NCBI GenBank assembly: GCA_910589415.1
Contig: OU342636.1
Location: 3,578,437 to 3,642,436, forward strand
DNA: 64,000 nt
Direction of reading: 5' to 3'
DNA from: Malachius bipustulatus
Lineage: Eukaryota; Arthropoda; Insecta; Coleoptera; Melyridae
The notes under the pieces: model-generated
Database searches by the model: none
What the model was told of the DNA's origin: nothing
What the model saw: only the letters and a program-made list of their open reading frames with translations
Shown here: positions 1-10,446 of the stretch, piece by piece
How the letters are laid out: the number at the start of each line of letters is the position of its first letter
Numbering within the stretch: position 1 is the first letter of the stretch
Made by a program: the position numbers and the translations under genes

Positions 1-127
1 GACCAGTCTCCTAGTCAGGATTCCAAGTCTGAATGTATTCAAATTCTTCTCTTCCAGGTGTTGTTCTCGTCGGGTGGAAAATCGATATGGTATTGGTGCC
101 AAATTTAGTTATTATTCTTTAAAGTCT

Positions 128-300
128 GAACAGTATCTATAGATACAAGATACTACTTTTAAAAAGTATCTAGATACAAGATACTCGGTAGAGTGCTAGA
201 ACGCTTATTAAAAATGATTATCCAAGCGTTCTAGCATTCCACAGACTATCTTGTATCATTCTTTGATACTGAAAAGTATCTTTTTTTTTAAGATACTCCC
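128..300. repeat. small nested foldback (hairpin) repeat
   Basis: Copies of GATACAAGATACT-like sequence lie on both sides of an inner palindrome: TGCTAGAACGCTT near 194-206 is answered by AAGCGTTCTAGCA near 225-237, with a ~17-base loop. The outer arms (AAGTATC/GATACTT type) also pair. The block has no coding potential and resembles a foldback MITE remnant. The outer boundaries are estimated by eye. Confidence 0.5.
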
Positions 301-349
301 AGCTCTGCCCGTCATAAACCCTTAGCTCCCTGCCCATCGCTAATAAATA

Positions 350-818
350 CAGGGTGTCCCGTAAGTAATGGTCCGTGGTGAAATGGGAGATTCTTGGTTT
401 AAAAATATTACGATCTGACACTACTTGCTCTAACAAAATCTTGATAATAAAAAAGATACAGGGTGGCAAACTTGAGATTTAAAAATTATCTTTTCAAAAT
501 ATCTCGAAAAATTGTACAGGTACGAACGTGAAAACTTGGGGATAGATGTTTTACGGTATGAGAAATCATAATTTGATATCCATGTCGATGTATTTTATAG
601 AGGGCGCCACTTAGGTCATGTTGACGACGTAAATGAACACATAACTTTTTTATCCTTCAGGATATCGCGCATTTTATTGTGAAATATTAAATCTCAACTT
701 TGCCACCCTGTATCTTTTTTATTATCAAGATTTTGTTAGAGCAAGTAGTGTCAGATCGTAATATTTTTAAACCAAGAATCTCCCATTTCACCACGGACCA
801 TTACTTACGGGACACCTG
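350..818. mobile_element. MITE with ~130-bp terminal inverted repeats and TA target duplication
   Basis: The left end (CAGGGTGTCCCGTAAG, from 350) is the reverse complement of the right end, which closes at 818 with one G missing. Pairing continues for about 130 bases (350-483 against 686-818). A TA dinucleotide flanks both ends (348-349 and 819-820), as expected for Tc1/mariner-type mobilisation. The ~200-bp centre carries no transposase, so it is non-autonomous. The small ORF across the left arm is a by-product of the repeat. Confidence 0.8.
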
Positions 819-820
819 TA

Positions 821-2138
821 TAAAATACGGCATGATTTCAATAGATATTCATATAAGCGTACAAAGTTAGTCTCACCAGTTTCGGTACAAATCGAGACTA
901 CCGCCATCTATATGTCGATACATCGTCTCGTACACTTTATCCCATAAGGTTGCGTATCTTCTCTAGTCTTTCAATCAACGCTATTACCTAAAGATCTTAA
1001 AAATTCGGTAAAATTTAACACATACAAAATAAAGATAAAGGAAATGCTGACTACAAATTATTGCTTTTATACACTGACTGAGGTTCGTGAATATTCTTCT
1101 GTTAGGTTTAAGTGATCATGTGTATTTGTTTGTGATTAGATTGTTTTGTTCTTCACATGTAACTGTACTTTGCCTGTTATTTGTCTTATTAAAAAGCTTG
1201 TAATTATTGTACAGGCCGATTTTGCTATTTTATGACGTGTTCTATCCAGCGAATGTTGGCCTAAAAAATAAATTTATTTTTGAATTTGAATATTGCTTAC
1301 TTTTTACTTTGACTTTTTTTGTTTTTTGCAACCAAAGTTGTTGGGAAAGACATAATTTTTAAAATTTCTGTCTCTGTATTATAGACAGAATTTTTGACAA
1401 AAAATAAAAAGAACTTTTCAGAAAGCTTTCTGGAAATTGACACCGTTCTTATAATTCTAATATGAAAAGGAAGTATAAATCAAACACTTTAACATAGATG
1501 TTTTAAAAATGTTTAATAAAATGTTGGTAAAATTATCTAGATGTCAATTGAAATTTCATAAGTTAGCAATTAAAAAATATTAGTGGCGAATTTGAAAAAT
1601 TGTATTTTGCACTAGGTAATAATAATCACCAATAATTTTTCTTAATTGCCATAAAACATGATATGAGGTTTGATTGCTGTTTGGACAGGAATAACTTGAA
1701 TTCAAGTTGTAATATAAGTTCCGAAGATAATTTTACAAAATCAATTTGAGGATTTAATAATTATCACATCAAAATTTATCTTGGGAAAACAGCTTCGTGT
1801 GTTATCTATGTAACTATATCACTAACAATAATTAACTGTCTCGAATATTATTTTTCAAAACCTAGTTAAATGACTAGGAAATTATCGGCAGGCAGGTTTG
1901 TGTTTTGAAAAACATTAGTGTTCTTCACTAATTAAAATGGGCAATTAAAATGCCACTGGTGACTTTTTCACTTGAAAATTCTCTTCAACGAACGCTAGTT
2001 GGCAAAGAAACGGTATATTATTTTCACAAGTTGAGTATACTTAATGTGAGTGACATAGTTATAAATAAAAAACAAGAAATCTAAAAGCTAAGACACATCT
2101 ATATTATTATGAATGCAAGAAATTAGAATTTAAATATA
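821..2138. other. A+T-rich sequence downstream of NPC1, no gene recognised
   Basis: No ORF or exon here can be supported. The stretch 1080-1295 reads like the 3' untranslated end of a short retroposon on the plus strand, running into AAAAAATAAATTTATTTT, but no coding part is attached and the assignment is weak. The remainder is A+T-rich sequence without visible repeat structure. Confidence 0.4.
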
Positions 2139-2208
2139 TTTATTAAGTTAAATTGCCTACACATTTACAAAAAATACACCAACAATAATAATTAAAATAA
2201 ATTTTATT
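2139..2208 (-). terminator. candidate polyadenylation signals of NPC1
   Basis: On the minus strand, AATAAA hexamers occur at 2208-2203 and 2144-2139, about 415 and 480 bases after the NPC1 stop codon. Either could end a 3' UTR of normal length. The region is A+T-rich, so chance hexamers are expected. Transcript ends are needed to choose. Confidence 0.3.
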
Positions 2209-2620
2209 ATCTAATTACTAAAATGATCATAAATAACAAAAATACTGTAACATCTGTTGTAGATCTGTTCCATTATATCTTAATGGTATCTATTTTATGC
2301 ACAAGCTTCAGTTAAGATACACTGATTTACTAATTATATTGCTAAGAGAAACTTAATAAAAACTAACATATCAATCACAAGCACAAAGCTATAATCCGGT
2401 TTTATAAATAGCTGACCACAATAATAATAACTAGTAATCAAAGTTAAAATTTTTGAAAGTATAAGAATGCATAATTCATTTTTGAATACCCAAAGTCAAA
2501 AGTGGCATTTCATTACAAATTTCTATCCAGTCAAATGCAAGTTGTGAATAATAAATGCAAATATTTAATCGGCACAAATATCACAGTAATTTTTGATATA
2601 CGTATCAGATTAAGTGATGT

Positions 2621-2760
2621 TTATGTCAAAACCGGGGTTATAGCATCGTAATTGGTACTCGTAGAGGGCAACAGCAAGGGAGAAAACACCGATGTAGACT
2701 CAGCTGTTGAAGATGCTGGTTGGTAGCTGTCGTTTCGGTGATATTTGCGCTGCATCACGC
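2621..2760 (-). CDS. NPC1: NPC1 terminal coding exon (cytosolic tail and stop)
   Basis: On the minus strand the acceptor TTTTCAG (2767-2761) precedes 140 bases: two bases completing a Gly codon begun in the previous exon, 45 codons, and TAA at 2623-2621. The encoded tail starts VMQRKYHRND and ends TPVLT. It follows the last membrane segment (SYI-G at the junction), so it is the C-terminal cytosolic tail. It is rich in Ser, Thr and Pro and lacks the di-leucine LLNF-type ending of vertebrate NPC1. The exact codon count, correct phase and good acceptor support the call. The tail is too divergent to assign by homology alone. Confidence 0.82.
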
Positions 2761-2814
2761 CTGAAAAGTTTTTATACATTTGTAGATAGGTAGGACGGTT
2801 TTTAAGTTTTCAGA

Positions 2815-2941
2815 TCATGGTGGGTCATGAATAATTCTCACTCTTGTCTTTAATAGAGTCCGTAAATTCACTAATAAGGTTAGCCTTCATTACGTTGGTT
2901 AATCTTACATATGAAAATAATTTAACAGACCCACCATGACC
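2815..2941. repeat. short element bounded by 12-bp inverted repeat
   Basis: TCATGGTGGGTC near 2815 is exactly inverted as GACCCACCATGA near 2930-2941. The same 12-mer recurs alone near 22975 in the same intron. This suggests a small MITE family, but no target duplication could be fixed. Confidence 0.4.
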
Positions 2942-3742
2942 TTATAATTTCTGGACACATGTTACATTATCATCACATATTGTTCTAGGAGAGATCACAC
3001 CAACTCATTTTCTAATAAAATTTAATTGGCTTAATATGGAAAACAAAAGCCAGAATACCCTTGGATTTAAGATATTATGTTGACAAAATGAAATTCACGA
3101 AAGATCCACCAAACATAATAAAAATATTAACATTATTAAGATTAAAAATAAAACATGTAGAAAATTATTTACATAATATACAAGCTTAATCTAATTAACA
3201 TAAGTGAATTGAACCCAAAAAGATTTTTATTCAAAAAATGCAAATACAAAGAAATTTATTATCAAAAAACAAAATAAATATTGAAAAATTCTATAAAATC
3301 ATAATGAGATAAATAAATTAATGAGATACAAAATAATCATCATTTAGGATTGGCTAGCTGAACTAACCTCATCAATTTGCAGTAATTATGAAATAATTAC
3401 ACAATCAATATTTACTATATCCATTTCATGTTGATGCATAATACATAACATACCAGGTGATTTTTTTTAAACTTGTCAAATGCTGAAAAAGGCCAACTTT
3501 AGAATTGAGGAGGAAAACAAAAAAATTTGCCACTACGATCTTCCGTGTCTCAGGGAAAACCCATTCAATATTTTGGATAGGGACATGGGTCCGTGATACA
3601 CCATTTTGAAGGTCTTTCAATTCACAAAAAGAAGCATGTTTTTATGTTCTTTATTCATTAATTTCGGAATTAAAAAAATGTGACATTTTACCGCTCAATT
3701 CCAACCAATGGAACGGGCGTATTTTTCCTGATGTCCCAACTC

Positions 3743-5332
3743 TCACCTCAAGAGATGTTCGAAATGCATTCAGTTTTTCTGCATGCAATAATAACGATCT
3801 TCAAAGCCCGTGCGGTTTAGTACCCATCGGGCGCGTCCCCAGGTGGCGGATAGGGGGAAGGCCTTACAATGAGCGGAAGTGAGTAAGGTTAGCAGCGGTG
3901 ATAGAGCTCGTCGGAGGTAAAATTCTAGACTGGTAGCTCAAAGCCCTGCCACGGACCACCTCCCCTAACCTAGTTGTCGTGTCGTGACTAAAAGTCTGCA
4001 CTAGGGGGAAACGGCGCCAGAGATGTCCGACTGTGGACTATCTGATATACCGTATCATCTGTTGTCGTGGTCACGTTCCGCGCACAGAGAGATGCGGGGG
4101 TCTTAATCGCCGGAACCAAGAGGAGACAACCTCACTAAAAAACCTAAATCCTAAGGCGGGGGTCCAAGCTGATGGGATGCGTGACTGGATAGAAGACCAG
4201 TCCTATTGGATTCAACCTTGGGGCACCAGGGGGCACCCCACTGTATCAATCCCCTCACCTTTGCATGCGGGGATCTGCATAGGTGGAACACCCTTCCCCA
4301 GCTACTCGTGGGATCAACCATGGTAAGAAACAAAAAACCAAGAAATCGCGGGACATCACCGCAAAACAGACTGCTGACCGAGCGGGGCTTGTCACCCGTC
4401 AAGACAGTCGGCAATCTAAACAATCCTTGTGCTCGAGACCACCTCGAACGCAAGAAGAATGCCCACGCATTGGCAAGAAAAGGAGCATCGACACCCTTCA
4501 TAGGACCAGAACCATTCTGTGGCTTCGAAGATACTTTCTTCAAGGCAGAACTCCAAAAGGAAGAAGAAAACTGAGAGAAACCCATTGGAGGAACCTCTAG
4601 GGGTTGAGACAAACCAAAGAACTTCTCGGGAATTTTAACCGAGAGAGGTTGAAGAGTATCTTCGACCTGCAAGGAACGTCTCAGAACACTGACGGGATTC
4701 CTAACGGGACATTGCAAGTTCAAGGAACACCTGAGGAAGTTAGGCATAGAAGAAAATGGCGTCTGCAGATTCTGCGGGAAAGGAGACGAGACACCACGTC
4801 ACCTGCTGCTCAACTGCGATGCGATAGAACTCAAAAGAAGTAATGTTCTGGGCCACCCACCAGCTAGAGGCCGGGAACTTACCCGACCTTGATCCTCTCA
4901 AAATCCTGAAGTTTCTCAAGGAAACGGACTTGGAGAGGGTGCTTCACTAAAGGGATTCCACACCAGGCGAAGCACAGTAGAGGGGATACAATAGATCTTT
5001 TAGGTCGCAGTAACTTGATCACCCTCAAAAATACATATACAAAAAATACAAATACAACGATCTTCAAACTCTCTTCGCACATTTTTAAACATCTGTTGTG
5101 GAATGCTGCGACAAGCTTCTGTGATTCTTCGACGTAGTTCTGGAAGAGGTGTAAGGTCGGGAGATCTTGCTGGCCACTCAATGGCACCTCTGCTGCCAAT
5201 ACATCTACCAGGAAAATTGTTATCAAAGAACTGTCGAACTGGTAAAACATAACGGGACACCGTCCTGTTGGAAATGTAATAAATCCTCGTCCAACATTGG
5301 ATGTCCATTCCGGTCCATAAATCATATTTCAA
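3743..5332 (-). pseudogene. mariner-type transposase remnant, interrupted by retroposon
   Basis: On the minus strand from about 5330 the translation contains FPGR, IEWPARSPDLTPL (the region of the last DDE/D catalytic aspartates in insect mariner-like transposases), then ITEACRSIPQQMFKNVRREFEDR. The usual aromatic-rich segment after SPDLTPLD is missing, so the copy is internally deleted. Reading stops at the retroposon insertion (5055) and resumes at 3805 with a Cys-Met-Gln stretch and FEHLLR, then TGA at 3745-3743; an in-frame stop precedes FEHLL. FEHLL at the end is usual for this family. The N-terminal half is not recognisable. The gene is inactive. Confidence 0.75.
3806..5055 (+). mobile_element. 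internally deleted I/R1-type LINE derivative, copy 1
   Basis: A perfect 13-bp target duplication AACGATCTTCAAA (3793-3805 and 5056-5068) bounds it, and it ends in a short AAATAC-type tail. The 5' part is a G+C-rich leader. The middle encodes a basic segment beginning MVRNKKPRNRG. The 3' part encodes the end of a LINE RNase H region (PFIGPEPFCG, then RQTKELLGNFNRERLKS) and the CRFCG...HLLLNC zinc motif, in shifted frames. Endonuclease and reverse transcriptase are absent. It interrupts the mariner transposase, so it is the younger insertion. Copy 2 at 16345-17392 shares the layout. Confidence 0.8.
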
Positions 5333-5882
5333 TTATTAGGTTTCAAATAATGAAATACCTGCCTACGATCATGATTATTTTTTACAATCATTTTTATCTT
5401 CTGATAACTTATGGAAAGGGCCCCGCAGAATCCTTATGGAGATTTGCTCCCGATTAAATTTGATATAATTTTAGGAATCGATAGTACTTGGTGAGTAGAT
5501 CAAAAGTCTTCATGGGCATAATCCCAGGATAACTCGTTTTCTCGAGATATTCACCTCTAAAGATTGCATTTTTCTGACACTACAGTTAATCAATATGACC
5601 ACATTTATAAAATGACACATTTTTCAAGCAAATTTGAATAAAAAACAAAAATTCTTGCAGGGCTACTTAGAGAATTTAATCTTCAAAATGATGTGTCACG
5701 TGATCCATGTCCCTGTTCAAAACAACGAAGTGGTTGCCACCCCTGCGACACTGTCGATCGGGAGTAGCTATTTTTTTTGTTTTCCCCCTCTAGTCTAAAA
5801 ATTGACCTGTTTCAGTATTTTCATCTTCAGGTCAAACTTCTATAAATTCTGAGGAGACAAGTTTAAAAAAAATCACCTAGTA

Positions 5883-6394
5883 TGTATAAGCTGTATACAG
5901 GGGTGAGTCATTAGTATTGAAAAGACTATTTACGCCAATGCCGATAATGATACCAAAATGAAGCATTGTTTTTGCAAACGGGAGGCCAAAGTGAGGTTTG
6001 TAAAATTATTTTCAAATAGCTACACAGGATGGCCAAATATCGCTGTTTGTCATACAACTTTGTTATTTCAACAAAGTTTACAAAATGTCAATTCTGAAAT
6101 TTTTATTTGATAATAAAAGCTAATCTGAATGAATAATCATAACGTCGAAAAATGTGACGTTGTAAATCGTGATTGAAATATTTATTATTTCATAGAAAAT
6201 GAAATATAAAAACCAAATCTGTTGGTTTTTAAAATTAAACGAATGTTTTTAATAATTGAGTAAGCATGATTATTGATTACCATGGATATATCAGCTGGAA
6301 AATTTGTAGAAAATGACATATGAAATAAAAATATTCAACCAACAATGCAATAACAAAACCAACATCCAATGGTTACCAGAATTAAACAAATAGT
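5883..6394. other. A+T-rich intron sequence, no gene recognised
   Basis: No exon or ORF is supported. The sequence shortly after 5895 (ACAGGGGTGAGTCATTAG) looks like a transposon terminus, but no matching right end was found. Confidence 0.35.
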
Positions 6395-6650
6395 AATATT
6401 AGAGGGAGTTATGCATTCATAACAGTCCCAAGGGAGTTATGAATATGTTTATAGTTACGGTAACCAAGCGTTTATCTAGTTATAATGTATTACTATGAAA
6501 TAAAATAGATTATGTATCACGGGAGTTATTAGATGTTAATAACCTCGGGCAACTTAACAATCCCTCGGGACTAACGTCCCTCGGGATTGCAATATGTTGC
6601 CCTCTGTAATTAACATCCTCATAACTCCCTTGATACATAAATAACTATTG
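6395..6650. repeat. foldback MITE centred near 6570
   Basis: GGGCAAC...AATCCCTCGGG is followed by CCCTCGGGATT...GTTGCCC. Pairing continues outward through GATGTTAAT/ATTAACATC and TATGTATCA(C/A)GGGAGTTAT on each side. The GGGAGTTATGAATA motif is repeated again near 6400-6450. There is no coding content. Confidence 0.55.
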
Positions 6651-7300
6651 CAGTGTCAAAATAAAGACCATTATTCCATTCCAGAGAAATCGGAAGTGTC
6701 ACTTAAAAAATGTTGAAATGGATCGCACCTAGGTAGGATGATAAGGAAATTATTTCCACCTCCCTCATTAGATCAACCCAAACCGAAAAAGCAAATAGTG
6801 CAAGAATAGGTACGTAATTACCTAAAGGTAAAATTTTTAGGAAATTAAAACGCAGCCACGCGCTATCGCGGCAAGGAAACGATTTCTGCCAGCACATTAA
6901 ATATTCATAAAATAAAAAACGCTCTAGCTGGTAGTATTCCAGCCTCTTAACAACATCTAAACGAAACGGCAAAGCGATGACGAAAAGGACCAGATGTTGG
7001 AATGTCTTTATAAAAGACACTCTCGAACCGAGTGAAGGAGAATAGGACGACCTAGATATAAACCGGAGGGAAAGTTACTAGCGCGAGAAAGACAATAGTT
7101 CCAGTCATAAGACAATGGCAAATCGCTAGGTATTCCACCCACGGTAATAATTGTAGGGCAATCAGTAAAGCAAAAAAAATAAATGACAGTAGTTAAAAAT
7201 TCATCACGATCCCGAAACAGCAAGCAGGTGAAAATACGAAATGAAAGTTAAGCCGGTGAAATTCCAGTAGGTAGATACAAAGAAAAGTACAAAACGCGTC
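6651..7300. other. intron sequence, no gene recognised
   Basis: Two short minus-strand ORFs occur (7020-6703 and 7223-7008) without recognisable domains. Nothing supports them as genes. This stretch may include the unrecognised 5' part of the LTR-like block that follows. Confidence 0.3.
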
Positions 7301-10300
7301 GGCCGATTTTAAGGAAAATTAATGTATTTCAGGTTTAGGACAATTTAGTAAGGTAGCCGCAAGCTCAACTTGCTAAGTCTCACGATAAGGGAGATATCAT
7401 AAGAAACAGACACAAGAAATCACGGTGCCAATAAGGTGCATTGTTGCTTGTCGTGTTTAGAAAGCGGTCCGCTGCATCTATAAAAGCAGACCACTTACCG
7501 CAGCTCAAAGCAGAGTCAGGTCAGATTTCGATCGGGCTCTGTCATATTCCTTAACCCTTGCTTGGAAGATCAACGAGATGGCTCTTGTAGCGCACTCCAG
7601 GTCTGCCATCCTTTGAACCAAATTTGTAAACGAGATGGTAGTTGCTATGTACTCTATACAAATTTCCTAACCTATCAATCGGAAAAACAGTGAATTTTCC
7701 TGTCCAAAAGGAGCGTACACGAGATGGTAGTTGCTATGTACTCTATGCACTCTTTCCTTTATAATTAGGGAAATTTCCACGTAAAATCAGTTAGCCCAAA
7801 TCATTCTTCGAAACAAAATCCAAATAAACAAATAATCGCACTGATTCATCCACGAACGCAAATTCCCATTTTAAACCAGTTCAAAATCCGCTAGCCCAAA
7901 TCATTCTTCGAAACAAAATCCAAATAAATAAATAATCAAACAAGATTCGCCAAATCCACGAGCGCAGGTCCCACTTTAAATCAAGTAAAATAATCAGCTA
8001 GGAATTAAGCGGCATCACCAGTAAGTAGTAGGTACCTACGCAATTACGTCAATAAATAGAAAGACCCCGGCAAGAAAGAAATACTTCAACAAATAATTAC
8101 AAATTCACGTATAGGAAATCGAGATAGAGTTAGGAGGAAAACAAACCCAGGTCAGGAATAAATAACCTGTGAATAATAAAAGCCGTCACATTATTAGGAA
8201 TAATTCAAGTTAGGCAGGAAATAGAAATACTTCAACAAATAAATTACAAATTCGCTGTACAGGAGATAGAGCTAGGAGGAAAGTAGGAAAATAAACCCAG
8301 GTTAGGAATAAATAACCTGTGAATAAATAAAACGGCCCATTATCAGAAATAATTCAAGTTAGGAAATTGACAACGACATGAATAAACAAATCATTCCTAT
8401 TTGTCAAAGAGTCCGAGTTTATTTAGTGCAGATATAGAATCGAACGATTATTAGGCAAGAACCTGTCCCTTTAAATTATACGACATAAAGAAAGTGAAAG
8501 TAATTCCTTCGCTATTGTATAGCACCATGAATGAAGACCATAGTCCCCGCCAGAGCATAGCACCCTCAGATATAGAGTAGGATAGAGCAGAGCAAGCTTA
8601 GGCAGGGTTGTCAGGTGTAATACCTGCTCCTCAAATATCAGGAAATACCAGTTCCATTACAATACACGATTAGGATTTATAATAGGTACTCGATTACCAC
8701 ACGTTGGGGGAGGGATTCATCTCGAAGTCCAGATGAAGACCTCGGGTAGCCGGTAAAAGAGCATGACTCTTTAAAGTGGAAATCGTGGCAAGCCACGGGG
8801 CAATAAAGCACCCTAAGTTGTAGGATAAACTGTAGCACAAACCAACGCAGGGCTGTCAGGTGTAATGCCTGCTCATCAAATATCAGGAAATCCCATAACC
8901 GAAATAAATATCGGATTATCAATTGCCATTCCTCGAATAGAGAATCAAAGTCACCAAAATTAGACTGGCCTCGAGAGTGGGTAAAGCCAATTTAGATTTC
9001 AAAAACCAACTTGATCATTATAAGGTCGTTTTTCCGAAGCTCTTCTAACCAGATTTTATACACACCTGAATCTTATGTGACAAACGCTATTATTATGTTT
9101 CTCATCATACTATCTACGCTCTTTGGGGTGATAGGTCGACGTACTCGTGTTACTGGCGGACCGGTGGCTGGTACCGATACAAAAGATTAAGTAATTTGTC
9201 CGTAAACAAGCCTAAACACGAATGATAAACAAAAGTCCAGCATTTTAGATCATTAACTAGATTAATGGTTAAAGAGTCGTGGTCTGTAGTATGGTCAGCT
9301 AATAATCACGTTCAGGAACAAAGATTTTTGAGAGAAAAAACGGAGCCAACATGCTCTGGGTAACTAATTGAGGTGCGTAGTAAAATCTACAATCATACAG
9401 TTGATTAAGGTTTCAATCTGAAAAGCACTCGAATGACGAGTAAGGTAAATCACAAGGTATAACAGTGACAAATGCCTAAGGGCAAGGTAATATAATATGT
9501 GATATAAAAGTCGCCTTACGAGGCAGCATCGACGGGTGCAATAAAAGGTAGAACAAGACAAATAACAACAAAAGGTATACAAAGTGATAACTGAATACAG
9601 TATCACCCAGGTTATGAATTAAATTAAACGGAGGTGGAACATATTCACTCTCCCAGGTAGATCAACTGTGAAATAAACATCAAGGAAGAGAATCGGAAAG
9701 AACGAGTTTATAATTGAGGAAATAAAATTTAAATCATCGTGGGGACACGCCAAACCACCCTCGAGTCAGCACTCTAAAATAATGCAAGCAAAATCTATTT
9801 TGTAAATAAACAAAGAAATGAAATCAAAGAAACTAGGAAAAGGAAATTAGGTAAAGAAAATCATTGAATAGGTAAACACACAGATATTCCCGCCAATCCC
9901 GGGTCATCTGTAACAAAAGTGGTTGTCTTTAATTAATTCAAGCTGTTGATTGAAATGAAATCAAAGAAACTAGAAAAAGGAAATAAAAGCAAAACGAAAT
10001 AATAAGAAAGCACAGAAGTGCAAAAGAGTGGTTTCTGAAGTAGATAGAAGTGTGAAAGATATATTAAATATATCTACATTCTCTATGCATAATCACAGCC
10101 CCTTTCGCCTTTAACCATTTTACGCTCTTGCAAACGAATTCTCTCGCTCACTATTCGCTTTTAGACATCTGACAGGAAGTACACAGTTAACAACAAGTCT
10201 CAGTTAATTTCCCCGCTTTTCTGAAAGAAATCCCAATCAACCGAGAGACAATGAGTCATAGTAGGTTCTTTTGCGCATCCGTTTCGGCCATACTAATCCT

Positions 10301-10446
10301 GGCATACCTCAATCAACGATCAGGGGTGACAATGGTAAACACAACGAAAGAAATCTCAGCGGTCCTATTAGGGGAAACCCAGGGGAAATAGACGATCACA
10401 GTTGCTTTTGGCAACACACGATGAGGCCCGGGGGGTAAACGTTACA
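7300..10446 (+). mobile_element. LTR-like, repeat-rich non-coding block A
   Basis: A TATA box (7479-7486) is followed by a series of short direct duplications: ACGAGATGGTAGTTGCTATG twice (about 7632 and 7718); a ~97-bp unit containing CAAATCATTCTTCGAAAC (about 7795 and 7893); a ~165-bp unit with AATAAATAACCTGTGAATAA (about 8155 and 8308); and GTCAGGTGTAAT with TATCAGGAAAT (about 8608 and 8850). It ends ACGTTACA at 10446. The layout and the GGCATACCTCAAT motif near 10300 match block B (47676-50046), so both are probably long LTRs of one retrotransposon group. The left end and target duplication were not found. Confidence 0.4.
7479..7486 (+). promoter_or_regulatory. TATA box of LTR-like block A
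   Basis: TATAAAAG sits in locally G+C-richer sequence (CTGCATCTATAAAAGCAGAC). Block B has the same TATAAAAG at 47770-47777 in a comparable place, which argues for a real core promoter of the element. Confidence 0.45.

Larger units (their letters stand above)
3453..5880 (-). mobile_element. Tc1/mariner-type transposon, decayed, with nested retroposon
   Basis: The left end reads CCAGGTGATTTTTTTTAAAC from 3453. The right end, reverse-complemented from 5880, reads CTAGGTGATTTTTTTTAAAC. Both are flanked by TA (3451-3452, 5881-5882), the Tc1/mariner target duplication. The minus strand carries a broken IS630/mariner-type transposase. A LINE derivative is inserted at 3806-5055, so the original element was about 1.2 kb. 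Confidence 0.8.

Noticed and set aside
4151..4747. 198-codon minus-strand ORF
   Set aside because: It is a shadow of the plus-strand LINE derivative, which has recognisable LINE motifs on the other strand.
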